Shown: positions 22,686-30,921, counted from the first letter of the stretch. The stretch is 64,000 nucleotides of DNA from Kutzneria sp. CA-103260 (GCF_018263855.1 NZ_CP073318.1:8866001-8930000); one strand, 5' to 3'. The notes: generated by a model from the sequence alone, not told the origin. Made by a program: numbers and translations.

Positions 22686-24221
22686 ATGAGTGATCCACTT
22701 CGCCGGCATGGCACCATCTGCCAGGTGACGTCCTCCCTGGCCGGGCCGCTGTCCGCCGCGGTGGCGCGGCTGGTCGCGACGCTGCGGCCGCAGGTCGGCC
22801 CGGGCACCGCCGCCGGCTTCGACGAGGTGGTGCGCCGACTGTCCGCGCCACTGCAGGTGGCCGTGGCCGGGCGCATCAAATCCGGCAAGTCCACACTGGT
22901 CAACGCCCTGATCGGCCGTCGGGTGGCGCCGGTCGGGGTCGGCGAGTGCACCCGGCTGGTGACCCGCTTCCAGTACGGCGCGGTGGACCGGATCGAAGTG
23001 GTCGGCACGGACGGCTCGCGCTGGGTGCTGCCCTTCGACGCCGACGGCATGATCCCCGCCGACCTGGCTGTGGATCTGGACACCGTCTCCCACCTTGAGG
23101 CGTATCTCACCAACGAGGTGCTGCGGGAACTCACCGTGATCGACACACCGGGGCTCGGTTCGCTGGACTCCGACTCGGTGGCCCGGACCGAGAAGCTGCT
23201 GGACCAGGTGTCGCAGGACGCGGTCGCCGGGGCCGAGGCCGTGCTCTACGTGTTCACGCAGACGGTCCGCGCCGACGACCGGGACACCCTGCGGGCCTTC
23301 ACCGCGGCCACCGCCGGCCGCGAGGCCGGCCCGGTCAACGCCATCGCCGTGCTGAACAAGGCCGACACCATCGCGCCGGAGTCGGTCGCCGGCGCGGACG
23401 GCGACGTGTGGCGGGCGGCGGCGATCCTCGCCGGCAAGCAGGCCGCGGCGCTGCGGCCCCGGGTGGCCGACGTGCTGCCGGTGATGGGGCTGCTGGCCGA
23501 GTCGGCCGAGACCGGGGCGTTCACCTCGGCCGACGCCGACGCGCTGCGGGCCCTGGCCGAGCTGGACGAGGCCAGCTGGATGACGATGCTGATGTCGGCC
23601 GACCTGTTCACCACCTGGGAGTGCCCGGTGCCGGCGGCGACCCGGTCCCGGCTGCTGGCCAAGCTTGATCTCTACGGCGTCGACCGAGCGGTGCGGGCCG
23701 TCCAGGCCGAGCTGGGCATCACCGCCGGGGCCCTGCGCCGTGCACTGCTTGACGCCTCCGGCCTCGCCGGCGTGCGGGCGCGGTTGGACGCCGTGTTCCG
23801 GGCCCGGGCCGACGGCATCAAGGCCGCTGCCGCACTGGCCTCGATCACCGCCCTGGCGGCTGGCGACTCCGGCGAGCGGCAGCGGGTCAACGACGCCATC
23901 GAGCAGCTGCTCGGCCGCCCGGAAGCGCACCAGCTGCGGCTGTTGGAGGCGCTGACGCTGATCGCCGCCAACGCCGTGACCATGCCCGAGGACCTGGCTG
24001 ACGAGGTGCTGCGGGTCGGCGGCTCCGGCGACATCCCGGCCCAGCTCGGTATGGTCGGCCGGCCGCCGCACGAGCTCGTGGCCTACGCGCTGGAGCGGGC
24101 CGGCTGGTGGCGCTCGTTCGCCTCGTTCGGGGCCACTCCCGCGCAAAGCCGGGTCGCGCATGTCGTGCACCGGGCATATTTCCTCATCTGGCAGCAACTG
24201 AGGGGGGCCAGTGGAGGCTGA
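22686..24221 (+). CDS. Dynamin-like GTPase, first of operon (IniC-like)
   Basis: A 511-residue large GTPase of the bacterial dynamin family. The G1 loop is AGRIKSGKSTL (61-71), G3 is IDTPGLGS near 155 and G4 is NKAD near 222; the remainder is helical. The proposed transmembrane or paddle region is less obvious than in the second GTPase. Mycobacterial IniC/IniA and Streptomyces DynAB are the known relatives; they remodel membranes under envelope stress or at septa. The start could also be GTG 22725. Its stop overlaps the GrpE-like gene by 11 bp, and the three-gene block is tightly coupled. Confidence 0.83.
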   Translation: MSDPLRRHGTICQVTSSLAGPLSAAVARLVATLRPQVGPGTAAGFDEVVRRLSAPLQVAVAGRIKSGKSTLVNALIGRRVAPVGVGECTRLVTRFQYGAVDRIEVVGTDGSRWVLPFDADGMIPADLAVDLDTVSHLEAYLTNEVLRELTVIDTPGLGSLDSDSVARTEKLLDQVSQDAVAGAEAVLYVFTQTVRADDRDTLRAFTAATAGREAGPVNAIAVLNKADTIAPESVAGADGDVWRAAAILAGKQAAALRPRVADVLPVMGLLAESAETGAFTSADADALRALAELDEASWMTMLMSADLFTTWECPVPAATRSRLLAKLDLYGVDRAVRAVQAELGITAGALRRALLDASGLAGVRARLDAVFRARADGIKAAAALASITALAAGDSGERQRVNDAIEQLLGRPEAHQLRLLEALTLIAANAVTMPEDLADEVLRVGGSGDIPAQLGMVGRPPHELVAYALERAGWWRSFASFGATPAQSRVAHVVHRAYFLIWQQLRGASGG

Positions 24222-24519
24222 GCTGATCGCCGAACGCCGGGCACTGATCTCGCTGTGCCTGTACGCCTTGGACCGGGCGCGCAGCGCCGGCGTGGTCGAA
24301 CGGTTGGAGGCCGGGCTCGCCGAGGTCGGGGTGCGGGCGGTGCGTCCGGACGGCGAGCGGTTCGATCCGTCGGTGCACGAGGCCGGCGGCACGGAGCCGA
24401 TCGACGACCTGGCCCTGGTCGGGCTGATCGCCGAGACCGAGGTCCCCGGCTTCACTGACCGCGGCCAGTCGCTGCGGGCCCCGATCGTGATCGTCTACGT
24501 CGCACGGGAGTCGTCGTGA
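24211..24519 (+). CDS. Short GrpE-like protein between two dynamin genes
   Basis: A 102-residue protein. Its middle, PDGERFDPSVHEA (46-58), and C-terminal strand, VPGFTDRGQSLRAPIVIVYV, resemble the beta-wing of GrpE, the nucleotide-exchange factor of DnaK (family pattern G-x-x-FDP-x-x-HEA and R-PA-x-VVV). The long dimerising coiled coil of real GrpE is replaced by about 40 residues of helix. It overlaps the upstream dynamin gene by 11 bp and the downstream one by 4 bp (GTGA), with ribosome site agggggg at 24201. No Hsp70 gene is present in the window, so its partner is an open question. Confidence 0.7.
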   Translation: MEAELIAERRALISLCLYALDRARSAGVVERLEAGLAEVGVRAVRPDGERFDPSVHEAGGTEPIDDLALVGLIAETEVPGFTDRGQSLRAPIVIVYVARESS

Positions 24520-26330
24520 CGCCGCCGACCCCGCAGCTGCCGCAGCTGGTCAAGCAGGCCCGGGAGCGGCTGGCGACGCTGCTTCGCGAACACGACAAGC
24601 GGGCCGCCGACCAGGTCGACAAGCTGTTGGCCCGTCGTGACGACACGCCGTCGATCGTGGTCGTGGGCGAGACCAACCGGGGCAAGAGCTCCCTGGTCAA
24701 CGCCCTGATCGCGACGCCGGGACTGTCCCCGGTGGACGCCGACGTGGCCACCGCGACCTACCTCGTGCTGCGGCACGGCCCGCAGTGGACGGCCTCGGCC
24801 GGCTACGCCGAGCCGATCGACATCCCCATCGAGGACGTGGGCCGCTGGGTCACCGGCGGCGAGCAGCAGCCGCCGCGGCACGTCGACGTGCGGGCCCCGA
24901 TTCCCCTGCTGCAACGCCTGTCCATTGTGGACACACCCGGCGTCGGCGGCCTCAACTCCATGCACGGGGAACTGGCCGCCGAGGCCGCCGCCACGGCGAC
25001 GGCCCTGCTGTTCGTGGTCGACGCCTCGGCCCCGTTCACCAAGGGGGAACTGGACTTTCTCGCCACCGTGGGCGAACGCGTGGAGACGGTGCTGTTCGCA
25101 CTGACCAAAGTGGACCAGTTCCGCGGCTGGCGGGAAATCCTCGACGCCAACCAGCGGCTGCTGGCCGAGCACGCGCCCCGGTTCGCCGGCGCGAAGTTCC
25201 ACGCCGTGTCGCCGCGGATGTTCGAGATGGCGGCCAAGGCCCCGAATCCCGATGCCGCTGGCATGTTGAGGGAGCGCTCCGGCGTCGGTGAGCTCCAGGT
25301 CGCCGTGCAGGAACTGGTCGTCGGCCGGTCCCTGATGCTGGCCGAGGCCAACGCCCTGCGCACGCTGACCACCGCCATCGGCGAGGTCGAGGTCCGGCTG
25401 CGGGCGTCGGCCCGGGCCCTGGACACCGGTCATGACGAGGCCGACGCGCTGCGGGCCCGTCGCGACCGGCTGGCCGCCGACCGCAAGTCGTCCACCCGCA
25501 GCTGGCAGGTCAAGCTGCGCACCGAGATCCAGCGGGCGCGGCTGGAGTCGTTGCACGAGGTCAGCCGGCAGATCCGGGACGCCCAGTCCTGGTTCCGACA
25601 GGCCATCGACGCTGCCGACCGGGATGCCCTGGCCGCGCTGCCCCAACAGCTGGACGCCGCGCTCCAGGTGATCTCCGCGCGGGTCAACGCCGTGCTCGCC
25701 GACCGGCTCGGGCGAGCTGCCGACGCCGCGCTGACCGAGCTGTTCGCCGCCGAGGAGCTGGCCGTGATCCGGGCCCAGTTCGCCCGCGGCGACCAACCGC
25801 CGGTGCTGCTGCGGGCCCCGGAGAAGCGGGCCGCCACCGCGGAGGACAAGCTGCTGGTGTTCATGGGCATCTCCGGCGGCATGGGCGCCGGCCGGATCGC
25901 CGCCCTGCCGCTGGCCGGCCTCGGCGTCGCCGCGTTGAACCCCATCGTGCTGCCCGTGACCATCGTGCTCGGTCTCGGGGCCGGCTACTGGATGGCCCGC
26001 ACCCGCAAGCACCTCGCCGACAAGCAGCACATGCGGCAGTGGCTGTCCGACGCCCTCGCCGACGCCCGGTCCACCCTCGACCAGCTGGTGTCCGAGCAGC
26101 TCATCGACGCCGAGGGGCAGCTGTCGCTGGCCCTGGACGAGGCGCTGACCGGGCGTATCGAGGCGATAGAGGAGGAGCTTCGGGAGGTCGACAAGGCCCT
26201 CAAGCTGGACGCCGCCGAACGCTCCGCCCGGCAGCAGGCCGTCGCCCGGGAGCTGGCCGACGTCACCTCCGCCCGGGACCATGGCGAGGCCCTGCTGACC
26301 ACCATGCGGCAGCTTCGGGACCGGGGCTGA
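24516..26330 (+). CDS. Dynamin-like GTPase with membrane hairpin (IniA-like)
   Basis: A 604-residue dynamin-like GTPase. G1 is GETNRGKSSL (51-60), G3 DTPGVGGLNS near 140 and G4 TKVDQF near 196. Long helical stalk segments follow. A Gly/Ala/Leu-rich stretch at about 450-490 (RIAALPLAGLGVAALN, then VTIVLGLGAGYWMA) forms a likely membrane hairpin, placing the protein on the inner membrane face. The C-terminus is charged coiled coil. The GTG start overlaps the GrpE-like stop by 4 bp. Paired dynamins often work as hetero-oligomers, so the two GTPases of this operon may act together. Confidence 0.85.
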   Translation: MTPPTPQLPQLVKQARERLATLLREHDKRAADQVDKLLARRDDTPSIVVVGETNRGKSSLVNALIATPGLSPVDADVATATYLVLRHGPQWTASAGYAEPIDIPIEDVGRWVTGGEQQPPRHVDVRAPIPLLQRLSIVDTPGVGGLNSMHGELAAEAAATATALLFVVDASAPFTKGELDFLATVGERVETVLFALTKVDQFRGWREILDANQRLLAEHAPRFAGAKFHAVSPRMFEMAAKAPNPDAAGMLRERSGVGELQVAVQELVVGRSLMLAEANALRTLTTAIGEVEVRLRASARALDTGHDEADALRARRDRLAADRKSSTRSWQVKLRTEIQRARLESLHEVSRQIRDAQSWFRQAIDAADRDALAALPQQLDAALQVISARVNAVLADRLGRAADAALTELFAAEELAVIRAQFARGDQPPVLLRAPEKRAATAEDKLLVFMGISGGMGAGRIAALPLAGLGVAALNPIVLPVTIVLGLGAGYWMARTRKHLADKQHMRQWLSDALADARSTLDQLVSEQLIDAEGQLSLALDEALTGRIEAIEEELREVDKALKLDAAERSARQQAVARELADVTSARDHGEALLTTMRQLRDRG

Positions 26331-26401
26331 CTGGTTGTGGGAACCGATCCGCCCTAACGTGAGTCCAATCGGCACTAACCAGTGGAGACGGGGGTAGAGC
26401 G

Positions 26402-27070
26402 GTGTACATCGACAACAGCGGCGCCGACGGTCACGAGCTGAAGATCGAGGTCGACGGCCACGAGTACACCGAAGAGGCCACCGAGAGCCTGCACCACGAC
26501 GGCACCATGGACACCGCCGACGTGGACGGGGACGACGGCGGGCACACCGCCTACACCGACACCGACCACGACGGCACCGCCGACCTCGCCACCCGGTACG
26601 ACGCCGAGGGCCACGTCGTCGGCGAGTCCCACTACGACGCCGCCACCGGCCAGTGGAACCAGTCGGCTGGCTCGGCCAGCTCCGGCATGACCGTCGACAC
26701 CGCCCAGGGCGAGCAGAACGTCGGGCCCGCCACCGCCGACACCGACGGCGACGGCACCAACGACACCGCCGTCGTGACCGACGCCGAGGGCAACACCTTC
26801 CTGTACACGGACACCAATGGCGACGGCAAAGCCGACTACGCCATGGAGATCGCCGCCAACGGCCAGGTCACCATCTCCGAGCACACCGGCGACCACCAGT
26901 GGACCCAGATCGAGCACGGCCACCTCGACGGCAGCGGCAATTACCAGAAGGACAGCGACGCCAGCAGCCTGCTCCAGTTCGGCGCCGACGACCAGTCCTG
27001 GGGCGGCGCCGAGCAGGCCAACGGCGAAGGCCTCGTGCGCACCGACCCCGCCACCGGCGAGTGGACCTGA
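26402..27070 (+). CDS. Acidic Asp/Gly-repeat protein (DUF6802-like)
   Basis: A 222-residue acidic protein with repeated putative calcium-loop sequences, DTDHDGTADLA, DTDGDGTNDTAVV and DTNGDGKADYAME, interspersed with His/Gln-rich segments. No signal peptide or membrane span is present, so it appears cytosolic or exported by another route. Such acidic repeat proteins are frequent next to actinobacterial dynamin genes. It lies 71 bp after the second dynamin gene on the same strand. The function is not known; the GTG start at 26402 has only a modest ribosome site (gggggtagag). Confidence 0.68.
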   Translation: MYIDNSGADGHELKIEVDGHEYTEEATESLHHDGTMDTADVDGDDGGHTAYTDTDHDGTADLATRYDAEGHVVGESHYDAATGQWNQSAGSASSGMTVDTAQGEQNVGPATADTDGDGTNDTAVVTDAEGNTFLYTDTNGDGKADYAMEIAANGQVTISEHTGDHQWTQIEHGHLDGSGNYQKDSDASSLLQFGADDQSWGGAEQANGEGLVRTDPATGEWT

Positions 27071-27118
27071 TCGAGCGCGACGGCCAAACGGACCTGATCG
27101 AGCGGCAACGCCGGCGGA

Positions 27119-27144
27119 GGCCAGCCCCCATTCATGGGCTGGCC
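27119..27144 (+). terminator. Hairpin downstream of the dynamin operon
   Basis: GGCCAGCCC (27119-27127) and GGGCTGGCC (27136-27144) form a perfect 9-bp stem with an 8-base loop, 49 bp after the stop of the acidic repeat protein. There is no T tract, as is common for actinobacterial terminators. Confidence 0.5.
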
Positions 27145-27356
27145 CGCGGTCCGCACGGATTCCACGACCGACGGGCCTGACCCCAGGCACCTGCTGGGAC
27201 CGATCCGCCGGTCGGCAGTGACGCTCGCCGCCTGGCACGGTCCTGCGCCGACAGTCACCGCCCAGCACCGACTCGCCGTGGCACCCGCCACTGATCCGCA
27301 GCCGCCCTTGCCACCAGAACTGATCCTCAGTCGCGCGTGCGGCCGACGGAAACCAT

Positions 27357-27461
27357 CCCCCACCCGATCCCGGGGGGCGTCCCAGGCCCAGCCTATCGGC
27401 GGGAGGGGGTGGGCGAGGTGGGGGAAGATCGAGTTGTGGACAACTCGCGGGCTGTGGACAA
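27357..27461 (-). repeat. Dispersed intergenic element, copy B (paired DnaA-box-like motifs)
   Basis: Read on the minus strand, TTGTCCACA occurs at 27461-27453 and again at 27443-27435, exactly 18 bp apart. TAGGCTGG is at 27395-27388, and the G-rich end GGGTGGGGG at 27365-27357. Order, spacing and orientation match copies A (6089) and C (60143). No minus-strand gene lies close upstream, so here the element is not tied to a neighbouring stop codon. Confidence 0.75.
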
Positions 27462-27506
27462 CCGGCGGACGCGGGTGAGTTGAGCCGATCGTGGGTAAGC
27501 ATGGAC

Positions 27507-27546
27507 ACATCCCCGATACCATCAGGTGTCGGGGATGTCTCTTTTT
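27507..27546 (+). terminator. Strong rho-independent terminator
   Basis: A 14-bp stem (27507-27520 with 27525-27538) with one G-T wobble, loop ATCA, followed on the plus strand by ctctttttct. This is the most canonical intrinsic terminator in the window. It is 437 bp beyond the last plus-strand gene and before pckG, so it may end an unannotated RNA or insulate pckG. Confidence 0.8.
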
Positions 27547-27640
27547 CTGTCGGCATTTCACGGTAGTGATCCACGTGGTCCGTGATGGTCTGAACCAATG
27601 GGTTTTCCGAAACGATTCCGGAGTGACCGGGGTTACAGCG

Positions 27641-27654
27641 TGGAAGCGCTCTCA
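27641..27654. promoter_or_regulatory. LacI-type operator-like site upstream of pckG
   Basis: TGGAAGCGCTCTCA has the AGCGCT core and flanks of LacI-family operators of actinobacteria (ideal form TGAGAGCGCTCTCA). The 11-mer AAGCGCTCTCA recurs exactly at 57403-57413 in front of the GH64 glucanase gene. Shared carbon-source control is inferred. Confidence 0.4.
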
Positions 27655-27792
27655 ATGATCGGGTTTTGGGGTTCGGGCGTGCTCGAAAAGAGTGCTGAAT
27701 CGATTCCTTGATCGCTTATGTGAGGTGGCTGACAGGTGAACGGTCGGCCACCGGTGTGTAACCCGGATACAGTTGGGCATCCCCTAAAACCT

Positions 27793-27866
27793 CACACCCG
27801 GACGCCGCCGGGTGTGGTTCCGCATTTCATGAGGACGCCGTCGTCTGCTTAGGGACAGCGGCGTCC
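27793..27866 (+). promoter_or_regulatory. Two-hairpin leader of pckG
   Basis: CACACCCGG (27793-27801) pairs with CCGGGTGTG (27808-27816); a second stem joins GGACGCCG (27833-27840) to CGGCGTCC (27859-27866). Both lie within 115 bp of the pckG ATG. No known riboswitch class is recognised; a structured 5' leader is the simplest reading. Confidence 0.4.
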
Positions 27867-27905
27867 CTGCGCTTTCGTCCGGCAGACCCCAGGGCAGGAG
27901 ACGAG

Positions 27906-29717
27906 ATGACCGCACTGACCATCCCCGGTCTCGACCAGGCACCGACCACCAACGCGCGGCTGCTGACCTGGGTGCAGGAGGTGGCGGAGGTGACCACGCC
28001 GGACCGGGTGGTCTGGGTGGACGGGTCCGAGGCGGAGTCGGAGCGCATCAACGCGGCCCTGGTCGAAGCGGGCACCTTCGTGCCGCTGAAGAAGAAGCCC
28101 AACTCCTACTGGGCGGCGTCGGATCCGACCGACGTGGCCCGGGTCGAGGAGCGCACCTTCATCTGTTCGGTCGAGCCGGCCGACGCGGGTCCGACCAACA
28201 ACTGGATGGACCCGGCCGAGATGAAGGCCATCATGACCGAGCTCTACCGGGGCTGCATGCGCGGCCGCACGATGTACGTCATTCCGTTCTGCATGGGTCC
28301 GCTCGACGCCGAGAAACCCATGCTGGGCGTGGAGATCACCGATTCGGAATACGTCGTCGCCTCGATGCGCATCATGACCCGGATGGGCAGCAAGGCGCTG
28401 GCCCGCTTCACCGAGGACGCGGACTTCGTGGAGGCGCTGCATTCCGTTGGCGCGCCGCTGGAGCCGGGCCAGGACGACGTGCCGTGGCCGTGCAACGACA
28501 CGAAGTACATCACGCAGTTCCCGGAAGAGCGGCGGATCTGGTCCTACGGCTCGGGCTACGGCGGCAACGCCCTGCTGGGCAAGAAGTGCTACTCGCTGCG
28601 CATCGCCTCGGTGATGGCCCGCGACGAGGGCTGGCTGGCCGAGCACATGCTGATCCTCAAGCTGATCTCGCCGGAGAACAAGGTCCACTACATCGCGGCC
28701 GCCTTCCCGTCGGCCTGCGGCAAGACCAACCTGGCCATGCTGGAGCCGACCATCCCGGGCTGGAAGGTCGAGACCCTCGGCGACGACATCGCCTGGATGC
28801 GCTTCGGCGAGGACGGCCGGCTGTATGCGGTGAACCCGGAGTACGGCTTCTTCGGTGTCGCTCCGGGCACCGACTACCACACCAACCCGAACGCCATGCG
28901 CACCATCGAGCAGGGCAACTCGGTGTTCACCAACGTCGCGCTGACCGATGACGGCGACATCTGGTGGGAGGGCATGGGCGAGAAGCCCGCGCACCTCACC
29001 TCCTGGAAGAAGCAGGACTGGACGCCGGAGTCGACGGAGCTGTCCTCGCACCCGAACTCCCGCTACTGCACGCCGATGCAGCAGTGCCCGATCTTGGCCC
29101 CGGAATGGGACGACCCCAAGGGCGTGCCGATCTCGGCGATCTTCTTCGGCGGCCGTCGCGCCACCACGGTGCCGCTGGTCACCGAGTCCCGCGACTGGCA
29201 GCACGGCGTGTTCATGGGCGCGACGCTGTCCAGCGAAACGACGGCCGCGGCAGTCGGCCAGGTCGGTGTGGTGCGCCGCGACCCGATGGCGATGCTGCCG
29301 TTCATCGGCTACCACGCCGGTGACTACTTCAACCACTGGATCCAGCTGGGCAAGAACGCCAACGCGGAGAAGCTGCCCAAGATTTTCTACGTGAACTGGT
29401 TCCGTCGCGGGGCGGACAAGAGCTTCCTGTGGCCGGGCTTCGGCGAGAACAGCCGCGTGCTGAAGTGGGCCATCGAGCGCATCGAGGGCAAGGCCGCCGC
29501 CGAGGAGACGGCCATCGGCCACGTGCCGACGCCGGCCGACCTCGACCTGGCCGGCCTGGACGCGCCGGCCGAGGCCATCGCCGAGGCGCTGGCCTTCGAC
29601 GCCGACGAGTGGCGGGCCGAGCTGCCGCTGATCGAGCAGTGGTTCGACAAGATCGGCGACAAGTTGCCCACCTCGCTGCGTGACGAGTTCGAGGCGCTGA
29701 AGCAGCGCCTGGGCTGA
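27906..29717 (+). CDS. pckG: Phosphoenolpyruvate carboxykinase (GTP)
   Basis: A 603-residue GTP-dependent PEPCK that interconverts oxaloacetate and phosphoenolpyruvate in the cytosol, the gateway of gluconeogenesis. The P-loop with its reactive cysteine is PSACGKTN (C271, K273, T274). The metal-site segments YGGNALLGKKC and GDDIAWMRF and the C-terminal region FYVNWFRRGADKSFLWPGFGENSRV are all typical. Length equals that of characterised actinobacterial enzymes. The ATG at 27906 is preceded by gcaggagacgag. The upstream region carries a LacI-type site and two hairpins; a terminator follows. Confidence 0.97.
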   Translation: MTALTIPGLDQAPTTNARLLTWVQEVAEVTTPDRVVWVDGSEAESERINAALVEAGTFVPLKKKPNSYWAASDPTDVARVEERTFICSVEPADAGPTNNWMDPAEMKAIMTELYRGCMRGRTMYVIPFCMGPLDAEKPMLGVEITDSEYVVASMRIMTRMGSKALARFTEDADFVEALHSVGAPLEPGQDDVPWPCNDTKYITQFPEERRIWSYGSGYGGNALLGKKCYSLRIASVMARDEGWLAEHMLILKLISPENKVHYIAAAFPSACGKTNLAMLEPTIPGWKVETLGDDIAWMRFGEDGRLYAVNPEYGFFGVAPGTDYHTNPNAMRTIEQGNSVFTNVALTDDGDIWWEGMGEKPAHLTSWKKQDWTPESTELSSHPNSRYCTPMQQCPILAPEWDDPKGVPISAIFFGGRRATTVPLVTESRDWQHGVFMGATLSSETTAAAVGQVGVVRRDPMAMLPFIGYHAGDYFNHWIQLGKNANAEKLPKIFYVNWFRRGADKSFLWPGFGENSRVLKWAIERIEGKAAAEETAIGHVPTPADLDLAGLDAPAEAIAEALAFDADEWRAELPLIEQWFDKIGDKLPTSLRDEFEALKQRLG

Positions 29718-29734
29718 TCTATCTGGGAAGACTT

Positions 29735-29775
29735 CGGCCGGCAGGGTCTCGATGACGTGGCCCTGCCGGCCGTTT
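29735..29775 (+). terminator. Terminator of pckG
   Basis: CGGCCGGCAGGG (29735-29746) and CCCTGCCGGCCG (29761-29772) form a perfect 12-bp stem with a 14-base loop, followed by TTTCGTGT, 18 bp after the pckG stop. Confidence 0.75.
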
Positions 29776-29830
29776 CGTGTCTTCGCCGCTCGCCCGGACG
29801 AGTGAGCAACCGGACAACGGGGTTCGGCGT

Positions 29831-29851
29831 CCTCCTCAACGAAAGAGGAGG
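29831..29851 (+). promoter_or_regulatory. Hairpin sequestering the ribosome-binding site of a small membrane peptide gene
   Basis: CCTCCTC (29831-29837), loop AACGAAA, GAGGAGG (29845-29851). The right arm is the ribosome site of the gene starting at GTG 29860, so the stem would mask it completely. Base pairing is perfect; regulation is inferred. Confidence 0.5.
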
Positions 29852-29859
29852 TGTGTCAC

Positions 29860-30018
29860 GTGATTTTCGCGGCGTTGGCGATGCTGGTGCTCGCGGCGAT
29901 CGCCCTACCCATGGCGACCATCGCGCTGACCAGATCCGCCCACAAGACCACGGCCGCCGACGGGGAACCGCCGGCGACCACGGATCAGCACGACAGCGAC
30001 CCGGCCGCGGCCCGCTAG
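29860..30018 (+). CDS. Small membrane peptide (52 residues)
   Basis: A 52-residue open frame beginning MIFAALAMLVLAAIALPMAT, with one hydrophobic span (about 1-25) followed by a basic turn (RSAHK) and a soluble Pro/Asp-rich tail ending DPAAAR. It has an ideal ribosome site, gaggagg, 8 bases before GTG 29860, embedded in a 7-bp hairpin. It is convergent with the septum-formation lipoprotein gene 3 bp away. It resembles the 34-residue peptide at 10878 in start, size class and leader design, though not in sequence. Function unknown. Confidence 0.6.
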   Translation: MIFAALAMLVLAAIALPMATIALTRSAHKTTAADGEPPATTDQHDSDPAAAR

Positions 30019-30021
30019 CGC

Positions 30022-30921
30022 TCAGCTCGGCAACGGGCCGTTGCCGATGTGCTCGAGGCGGGTGCCGACCGGACGGGCGGCCTCGGCGTAGCAGATGAGA
30101 TTGGTGTAGCCCTGCGCCCAGGCCTGCCGGGTGTCGGGGGCCCGCCAGGTGTAGGTGATGTCGGTCCGAGACGCCGTGCCCAGGTAGCTGACCAGCTCCT
30201 GCGAGCAGCGGTCGCGGGCGACCTGGTTGATCACGTCGGTGGCCGGCATCGGATCGGTGGACCGGCCCAGCGCCTGCACGCCCGGCAGGGCCTCGCCCAG
30301 GTGTGGCTTGTCGCAGGAGCCGAACTGCAGGGTCTGGCTGTGCGAGGGCGAACTGACCGTGCACGTCTGGTACTTGTCGAAACCGGCGCCGGCCAGGGCG
30401 CGCCGCAGCGAGCCGGTGATGGTCAGCGGGTTGCCGGCCGAGTCGATCTGGGTGGCCGCGCACACCAGCCACCGCTCGCCCTGCGTCCAAGCGTCGGCCT
30501 GCGGCCAGAACGCCCAGGCCTGGATGTCGGTGGCATCGGCGTCCTTGCCGCCCACGAAGTCGGCGAGCGCGTCCCGGCACTGCGGCAGCGTCGACCTGGT
30601 CATCGTGGTGTCGTCGGGCAGCGCGCTGGGCAGCCCGTCCGGCAGGTCGCCGACCAGGGTCACCTCGCCCTGGTGCGGCTGGGTGCACGCGATGGTCTTG
30701 TGATCGGCGTCGATGCAGTCGCCGACGGCCGGCAGCGCGTCGTGGTTGACGCCGCCGCTGTCCACCCGCGGCATCGGCAGCGGGGCGTCACCGGCCGCGT
30801 TGTCCGGTGAACTCGGTGTGACCGACAGTGCCTCGGACAGGTCCATGGTCGGTCTGCCGCAGGCCGCCACCATGCCAACAAATGCCAGCACGATGACCGC
30901 CAACCAGCCCTGCCGCACCAT
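30022..30921 (-). CDS. Septum-formation-family lipoprotein
   Basis: A 299-residue exported lipoprotein. The ATG at 30921 follows gaggagg and gives a signal sequence with lipobox VAAC (C21). The mature part has two cysteine-rich modules typical of the actinobacterial septum-formation domain: VGDCID with ACTQPHQGEV and a later CRDALADFVG, then CTVSSPSHSQTLQFGSC with CSQELVSYLG. It is probably anchored to the outer face of the cytoplasmic membrane. The name comes from the family; a role in division is not demonstrated by the sequence. Confidence 0.75.
   Translation of the reverse strand: MVRQGWLAVIVLAFVGMVAACGRPTMDLSEALSVTPSSPDNAAGDAPLPMPRVDSGGVNHDALPAVGDCIDADHKTIACTQPHQGEVTLVGDLPDGLPSALPDDTTMTRSTLPQCRDALADFVGGKDADATDIQAWAFWPQADAWTQGERWLVCAATQIDSAGNPLTITGSLRRALAGAGFDKYQTCTVSSPSHSQTLQFGSCDKPHLGEALPGVQALGRSTDPMPATDVINQVARDRCSQELVSYLGTASRTDITYTWRAPDTRQAWAQGYTNLICYAEAARPVGTRLEHIGNGPLPS

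Larger units (their letters stand above)
27071..27905. other. 835-bp non-coding stretch between the dynamin operon and pckG
   Basis: I support no protein gene here. It holds a hairpin (27119-27144), a copy of the dispersed DnaA-box element on the minus strand (27357-27461), a strong rho-independent terminator (27507-27546) that lies 430 bp beyond the last gene, a LacI-type operator-like site (27641-27654) and two hairpins in the pckG leader. A short direct repeat, acctgatcgagcg, occurs at 27065 and 27092. The distant terminator hints at a transcript between 27145 and 27507. Confidence 0.6.

Noticed and set aside
26402..27070. Haemolysin/RTX-type toxin because of Asp/Gly repeats
   Set aside because: The repeats are DxDxDG-type loops, not GGXGXDXUX nonapeptides, and no type I secretion genes are present.
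28958..29323. Overlapping frames within pckG with long open length
   Set aside because: They follow pckG codon structure in shifted frames, have no ribosome sites and show no recognisable domains.
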